35,843 nt of DNA from positions 1-35,843 of IMG/VR virus record IMGVR_UViG_3300032215_000229. One strand, written 5' to 3'. Below are positions 31,553 through 35,843 of the stretch, one piece after another. Under the pieces are notes generated by a model. That model was not told where the DNA came from and made no database searches. It saw only the letters and a program-made list of their open reading frames with translations. The stretch's first letter is position 1; the number at the start of each line of letters is the position of its first letter. A program made the translations under genes and the position numbers. The stretch is from a virus.

Positions 31553-33646
31553 ATGAGTGAAGAAGACATGATAACTTGGTCTGATGACAATTTTTCTAGC
31601 AAATCTAATGCTATGGAGAGATTGTCCGACAATATCAATTCTTATTCTGGCTTAAATAAATCTACTGGTAGCGATGCTTACAGAACTTTTATAGACATTG
31701 AGCCAAATAGGTCAGTAAGACCCGGTTTTAATAAACTTGACTATTACGCATTCAGACAAACCGAGTCTGTACCTACTCAACAAAAGCGTATCATTAAGAT
31801 GTGTATGGACGCTTATGATAAAGTTGGAATTATACGAAATATTATTGATTTGATGGGCGACTTTGGTAGTCAGGGTATCAGCATTGTTCATCCTAACAAA
31901 ACTGTTGAAAAATTCTACCAACAGTGGTTTAAGAGCGTAAACGGAAAAGAAAGATCAGAAAGATTCTTAAACAATCTTTATAAAACTGGTAATGTTATCA
32001 TGTATCGTAGTTATGCTAATGTGACTCCAGAGCTTGAAAAATATATGAAATCTCTAGCAAAGGATATCAAAGTTGAAACTCCAAATATGAAACAAAATCA
32101 AATTCCTTGGAGGTACAACTTCTTTAGCCCCCTTACTGTAGATTTAAAAGATGGTAAGATGGCATTGTTTATGGGTGTTTCAAACTATACCTTAAGTGCT
32201 GGAACATTCCTAGATACTTTTCAGTCAGGCTCACTTCCTAATGATGTTCTTGATAGCTTACCAGCTGATATTAAGAAAGCATTACTAAATAAAGAAAAAA
32301 GAATCCCGCTTGATTCAGAAAGACTTTGCGTTTTTCATTATAAGAAAGATGATTGGCAGATGTGGGCAAATCCCATGATCTATGCTATACTAGATGATAT
32401 TATCATGTTAGAAAAGATGAGATTAGCAGATATGTCCGCTTTGGATGGTGCTATATCTAATATTCGCTTATGGACACTCGGTAATCTTGAGCACAAAATT
32501 TTACCAAACAAAACAGCTATTAACAAGCTACGAGATATTCTAGCCAGTAATGTTGGTGGCGGCACGATGGAACTAGTTTGGGGGCCAGAACTATCCTTCA
32601 AAGAATCTAGCAGCGAAGTATACAAATTCCTTGGTTCTGAAAAATATACTTCAGTACTCAACAGTATATATGCTGGATTAGGTGTTCCTCCAACATTAAC
32701 TGGTATGGCTAGTGGTGGTGGTGGATTTACTAATAACTTTATTTCGCTTAAGACCCTAGTAGAAAGACTTCAGTATGGTAGAGATCAACTAACTAGATTT
32801 TGGGAAAAAGAAATTGAAATGGTCAGACAGGCTATGGGTTTTAGATATAAAGCTTATATTCAGTTTGATCAAATGACCCTATCCGATGAAGCCGCAGAGA
32901 AAGCCCTCCTATTGCAGCTTGTTGATAGAGATATTATTAGTCAAGAAACAGTCCTTGAAAGATTTAAGGAGATTCCTCAGATCGAAAAGATTAGACTACA
33001 AAGAGAATTTGACGAGAGGCAGGGCGAAGATACTCCAGATAAAGCTGGTCCATTCCATAATGCTAATCATAAGATGGATTTGGAAAAAATTGCTTTACAG
33101 GGAGGAAAAGTTAATCCGCAAGATGTTGGCTTAAAAACAAGTGTGCCTAAAGATATATTAATGCCAAAACCACCAGTGCCGGGTGGAGGTCTTCCAAATG
33201 CTCCTAAACCTAGCAATCCAAATGGCCGACCACCATTCAAGCAAGATACCGGCCCTAGAAAACAAAGAATAGCAACTCCAAAGAGTAAGCCGGGAGTGGC
33301 TGAATTTGTTTACTGGGCAGAGGAAAGCTGGAAAGAAATCTCAGATGTTCTCACTGACGCATATCTAAATTCTAAGTCTAAAAAGAACTTAAGGCAGCTA
33401 ACAAAGTCAGAAGTAAAAGAGTTAGAAAAGTTAAAAGTAGATGTTCTTACTAATGTAGATATCATGTCTGAAGTCAATGCTACTTCAATAAGAGATATAC
33501 TTAGTGAAAATGGAAAGACCCCCGTAGCATTTGCCAGTGTTTTAAAAGAGGAAAATATTAATCCAGAGTCTATGAATATAGACAAGTATAGAATGCGTGT
33601 TATAAGTTTATATATCCAATCACAATTAGCAGAAATGGAAGAATAA
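31553..33646 (+). CDS. Portal protein
   Basis: 697 aa. A dodecameric ring at the capsid vertex. Supporting blocks: an N-terminal arm, F-R-Q-T-E-S-V-P-T-Q-Q-K-R-I-I-K-M-C-M-D-A-Y, the G-N-V-I-M-Y-R-S strand, C-V-F-H-Y-K-K-D-D-W-Q-M-W, L-E-K-M-R-L-A-D-M-S-A-L and A-G-L-G-V-P-P-T-L-T-G, the wing and crown pattern of portals from contractile and related phages. The C-terminal 180 residues include a Pro/Gly-rich linker (K-P-P-V-P-G-G-G-L-P-N) and a helical tail. Position right after terminase supports the call. Confidence 0.9.
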   Translation: MSEEDMITWSDDNFSSKSNAMERLSDNINSYSGLNKSTGSDAYRTFIDIEPNRSVRPGFNKLDYYAFRQTESVPTQQKRIIKMCMDAYDKVGIIRNIIDLMGDFGSQGISIVHPNKTVEKFYQQWFKSVNGKERSERFLNNLYKTGNVIMYRSYANVTPELEKYMKSLAKDIKVETPNMKQNQIPWRYNFFSPLTVDLKDGKMALFMGVSNYTLSAGTFLDTFQSGSLPNDVLDSLPADIKKALLNKEKRIPLDSERLCVFHYKKDDWQMWANPMIYAILDDIIMLEKMRLADMSALDGAISNIRLWTLGNLEHKILPNKTAINKLRDILASNVGGGTMELVWGPELSFKESSSEVYKFLGSEKYTSVLNSIYAGLGVPPTLTGMASGGGGFTNNFISLKTLVERLQYGRDQLTRFWEKEIEMVRQAMGFRYKAYIQFDQMTLSDEAAEKALLLQLVDRDIISQETVLERFKEIPQIEKIRLQREFDERQGEDTPDKAGPFHNANHKMDLEKIALQGGKVNPQDVGLKTSVPKDILMPKPPVPGGGLPNAPKPSNPNGRPPFKQDTGPRKQRIATPKSKPGVAEFVYWAEESWKEISDVLTDAYLNSKSKKNLRQLTKSEVKELEKLKVDVLTNVDIMSEVNATSIRDILSENGKTPVAFASVLKEENINPESMNIDKYRMRVISLYIQSQLAEMEE

Positions 33647-33647
33647 G

Positions 33648-34043
33648 ATGGCAGCTGCAAAATATGATTTTGATGTTGAACAGGGTTCTTCTTACAACCT
33701 AACATTCATTTATAAAAACAATGCAGGCACACCAATTGATATTACTAACTGGTGCGCCAGAATGCTAATTACGACCAGCGATAATCAAACAATAATTTAT
33801 ACTTCTGGAAACTCTAATTCAGATTATAAAATGTCTATAGATGGAGTTAATGGCAAGATCACCCTCATGTTACCAGCTTCTACCACTAATAACTTTACAT
33901 TCAAAACAGCAAAATATGATTTTGAGTTAGAATCAAACGATATTTTTTATACTAATGGTGGTCAATATACAACAAGGGTATTGTTTGGTCTTATAACAAT
34001 TATCAAAAGAAATAGCAAAAATTCTACCCAAATGGAGTGCTAA
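33648..34043 (+). CDS. Small beta-rich virion protein
   Basis: 131 aa starting MAAAKYDFDVEQGSSYNLTF. Begins with a Q-G-S-S-Y-N-L-T-F-I-Y-K-N strand pair, then D-I-T-N-W-C-A-R-M-L-I-T-T, a G-K-I-T-L-M-L-P-A-S-T-T turn and Y-D-F-E-L-E. This pattern is shared with small phage structural proteins of immunoglobulin-like fold near baseplate or tail fibres. One base after the portal stop. Confidence 0.75.
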   Translation: MAAAKYDFDVEQGSSYNLTFIYKNNAGTPIDITNWCARMLITTSDNQTIIYTSGNSNSDYKMSIDGVNGKITLMLPASTTNNFTFKTAKYDFELESNDIFYTNGGQYTTRVLFGLITIIKRNSKNSTQMEC

Positions 34044-35843
34044 ATGAGCAACTACACTATAGAAGTTACTGAAAATGTAGTTAATCTTGATGTTCTCAAA
34101 GATCATGATGTTGTCATAGAAATAAAATCTTCTGATAACTTTATTACATTTGATACTCCCAGCGGCTATCCTATATCATTTACTAGCGGAATTCTTCCCG
34201 TTAGTAGGGTTGGTAGTGGATACTTAATTGAGAACTTAACTAGTGGTAATACTATAGCTAGAACTTTTGGTGATCAGACTATAGGTGGAAATAAAACATT
34301 TTCAAATGATATTGTATCTTCTGGAAATTTAGCTATTAAATCTCAAGCTACGTCCATAACTCCATCATATTTTCCGGTATTTATATCTGATCCATCAACA
34401 TTCTCTCGTAATATATATACTAGAACATCTTCACAAGTTAAATCTGATTTAGCTTTAAATAATGTCCAAAACATTGCGTTATCTGGCGTAAATTTTGTGG
34501 CTGGTAGTGGGTTAGTTGGTGGTGGTAGTTTATCTTCTAGTAAAAGTTTTGATATTGGTCAAGGTGATGGATTGATTGTTGGTGCTGACAATATATCCGT
34601 GGACTCTACTGTTGTTAGAACCAGTGGTGGCCAAACCATAAACGGTGGCACAACATTTAGTGGCACTGGAGTAAAAATAACAACTGGTGCAATAGGAGTA
34701 TATCGTAAAGATATTGTTTTAAAAGGTAACGCAGGAACACTATTCAATAATACTGTAACTATTATTCCAACAAATAATCTTTATACTGATAGAACTTATT
34801 ATCTACCAGAAGCTGGTTTTGATGCAGACTTTGTTATGACCGCTGGAAGTCAAATCATTGTTGGACAAAAAACTTTTACTAGTACAGTCATATTTAATAG
34901 TGGCACTTTTCAATCTCTTAAACTTGGTGGTATTGATGTTTCTGTTAGCGGCCATACTCATACCTCCTCAAACATAACAGATTTTAATACGTCAGTTGAT
35001 TCAAGAATAACTAATGCAAACTTACAACCAAGTGGCAATTATAGTTTAGTTGGTCATACTCACAATATATCTGATATTACATCACTACAAACAACTCTTG
35101 ACAATAAACAACCTTCTGGAAATTATGCCCTTAGTTCACATACTCATACATCTAGCAATATTACAGATTTCAACAGTAGCGTTAGCGGTTTACTTCCAGT
35201 TAAGAATGTTACGGGTACTGGCTATGTAAACATTTCTTCAACAACTGGAAATTATACAGTCTCAGTAACCGGACTTCAACCATCTGGTAGTTACGCATCA
35301 AGTTCGCACAATCATAGTAGTTCAGATATTACAAATTTTAACACAAGCGTAAGCGGACTAGTAAATGGAATATATGCACCGTTAAGTAGTCCAACATTCA
35401 CCGGAACCCCACTAACTCCAACAGCAAGTGCTGGAACTAATAATACTCAAATTGCTAGTACAGCATTCGTTCGTACAGAAATAAGCAACCTAGTAGCTTC
35501 TGCTCCAACTGCATTAGATACTCTTAATGAGCTAGCAGCGGCTCTTGGCAATGATGCTAATTTTGCTACTACTGTAAATACTAATATCGGCACTAAAGCA
35601 AGTCTTAGTGGTGCAATTTTTACTGGAAGTATTAGTAGCCCAAGCGGAAACTTTACTTCATTAAAAGTTAGTGGAATTCCATTAATTAATGGTGGTTATA
35701 ACTATGAAATCCACGTTAGCCAAATAGATGGAAATGATACTACTGGTAATGGTGACTTATTAAATCCAGTTGCTAGTATTACCAAGGCTTTAACTTTAGT
35801 AGGATCTCAACGCAAAACAATTATTGTTCATCCCGGTACTTAT
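34044..35843 (+). CDS. Tail fibre / receptor-binding protein (partial)
   Basis: First 600 residues; the frame is open at the window edge. N-terminal part is Ser/Thr/Gly-rich beta structure with repeated G-N-K-T-F and G-x-x-x-F-x-G strands. From ~304 to ~425 there are four H-x-H motifs (near 304, 338, 366, 422) within repeats of the form P-S-G-x-Y-x-x-x-x-H-[TN]-H-x-S-x-[ND]-I-T-x-[FL]-N, like the metal-binding collars of trimeric T4-type fibres. A typical S-S-P-T-F-T-G ... I-A-S-T-A-F-V-x-T-x-I segment follows. From ~555, V-S-Q-I-D-G-N-D ... N-P-V-A-S-I-T-K-A-L ... V-H-P-G-T-Y marks the start of a right-handed beta-helix. Confidence 0.85.
   Translation, partial: MSNYTIEVTENVVNLDVLKDHDVVIEIKSSDNFITFDTPSGYPISFTSGILPVSRVGSGYLIENLTSGNTIARTFGDQTIGGNKTFSNDIVSSGNLAIKSQATSITPSYFPVFISDPSTFSRNIYTRTSSQVKSDLALNNVQNIALSGVNFVAGSGLVGGGSLSSSKSFDIGQGDGLIVGADNISVDSTVVRTSGGQTINGGTTFSGTGVKITTGAIGVYRKDIVLKGNAGTLFNNTVTIIPTNNLYTDRTYYLPEAGFDADFVMTAGSQIIVGQKTFTSTVIFNSGTFQSLKLGGIDVSVSGHTHTSSNITDFNTSVDSRITNANLQPSGNYSLVGHTHNISDITSLQTTLDNKQPSGNYALSSHTHTSSNITDFNSSVSGLLPVKNVTGTGYVNISSTTGNYTVSVTGLQPSGSYASSSHNHSSSDITNFNTSVSGLVNGIYAPLSSPTFTGTPLTPTASAGTNNTQIASTAFVRTEISNLVASAPTALDTLNELAAALGNDANFATTVNTNIGTKASLSGAIFTGSISSPSGNFTSLKVSGIPLINGGYNYEIHVSQIDGNDTTGNGDLLNPVASITKALTLVGSQRKTIIVHPGTY

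Noticed and set aside
24720-34044. T4-type late promoters (TATAAATA)
   Set aside because: Searched by eye upstream of right-arm genes; none found at a useful distance from a start.

Overview
The window is a piece of a tailed double-stranded DNA phage genome (Caudoviricetes), probably from an uncultured phage. The evidence is a rightward packaging and structural block (large terminase, portal, tail fibre) next to a leftward block of about 63 small genes packed tightly with tRNA genes. The sequence is AT-rich, and the right arm looks richer in A+T than the 7.4-20 kb part of the left arm. The host is a bacterium using ordinary sigma-70 promoters and AGGAG-type ribosome binding sites, but it cannot be named from the sequence.

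Left arm (about 0.2-23.3 kb, all minus strand). The recognisable genes are a primase-like protein of the archaeo-eukaryotic primase type (291-1385), a UV-damage endonuclease (4190-5104), a DUF932 protein (7436-8632), a protein with a ribosomal L7/L12 C-terminal domain (11211-11570), a YubB/Api92-like protein (13633-14106), a small kinase-like protein (15433-15936) and a Cys-rich GP88-like protein (16186-16890). The rest are short phage accessory proteins, several with zinc-binding Cys pairs. Nine tRNA genes are clear: Arg(TCT), Leu(TAA), Ile(TAT), Gly(TCC), Asp(GTC), Glu(TTC), Asn(GTT), Gln(TTG) and Lys(TTT). A tenth tRNA-like element has no readable anticodon arm. Transcription units of one to six genes each begin with a near-consensus TTGACA-16/17-TATAAT promoter. 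Between units lies a repeated intergenic cassette, about 80 bp in its full form: two imperfect hairpins around a GC-rich core of the type GCGGCCCGCC, seen about ten times between 7.2 and 23.6 kb.

Junction (about 20.7-23.8 kb). This zone holds duplicated small genes, two copies of a roughly 230-bp leader that each carry three copies of a 15-bp iteron-like motif at identical spacing, G-rich 9-bp-periodic tracts in opposite orientations at its two ends, and the switch from leftward to rightward transcription. It is the best candidate here for a replication origin or master control region.

Right arm (23.8-35.8 kb, all plus strand). One tightly coupled operon, mostly with ATGA overlaps, encodes a short acidic protein, a possible virion protein, a sigma-factor-like protein, an HTH/coiled-coil protein (a small-terminase candidate), a DUF3395-glycosyltransferase fusion, GDP-mannose 4,6-dehydratase, an HNH nuclease, an ERCC4-type nuclease, a ClpP-like protease, the large terminase, the portal, a small beta-rich protein and a long tail fibre with His-X-His repeats that runs off the window just as a beta-helix domain begins. 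The simplest reading is that the left arm is transcribed early by the host polymerase and the right arm is the late virion block, possibly helped by the phage's own sigma-like protein.

The most novel signals are non-coding: the hairpin cassettes, a CCGATA-type motif that sits in the promoter spacer or just after the -10 box but not both, a roughly 245-nt structured RNA with a likely pseudoknot (12760-13006), and the paired iteron leaders.
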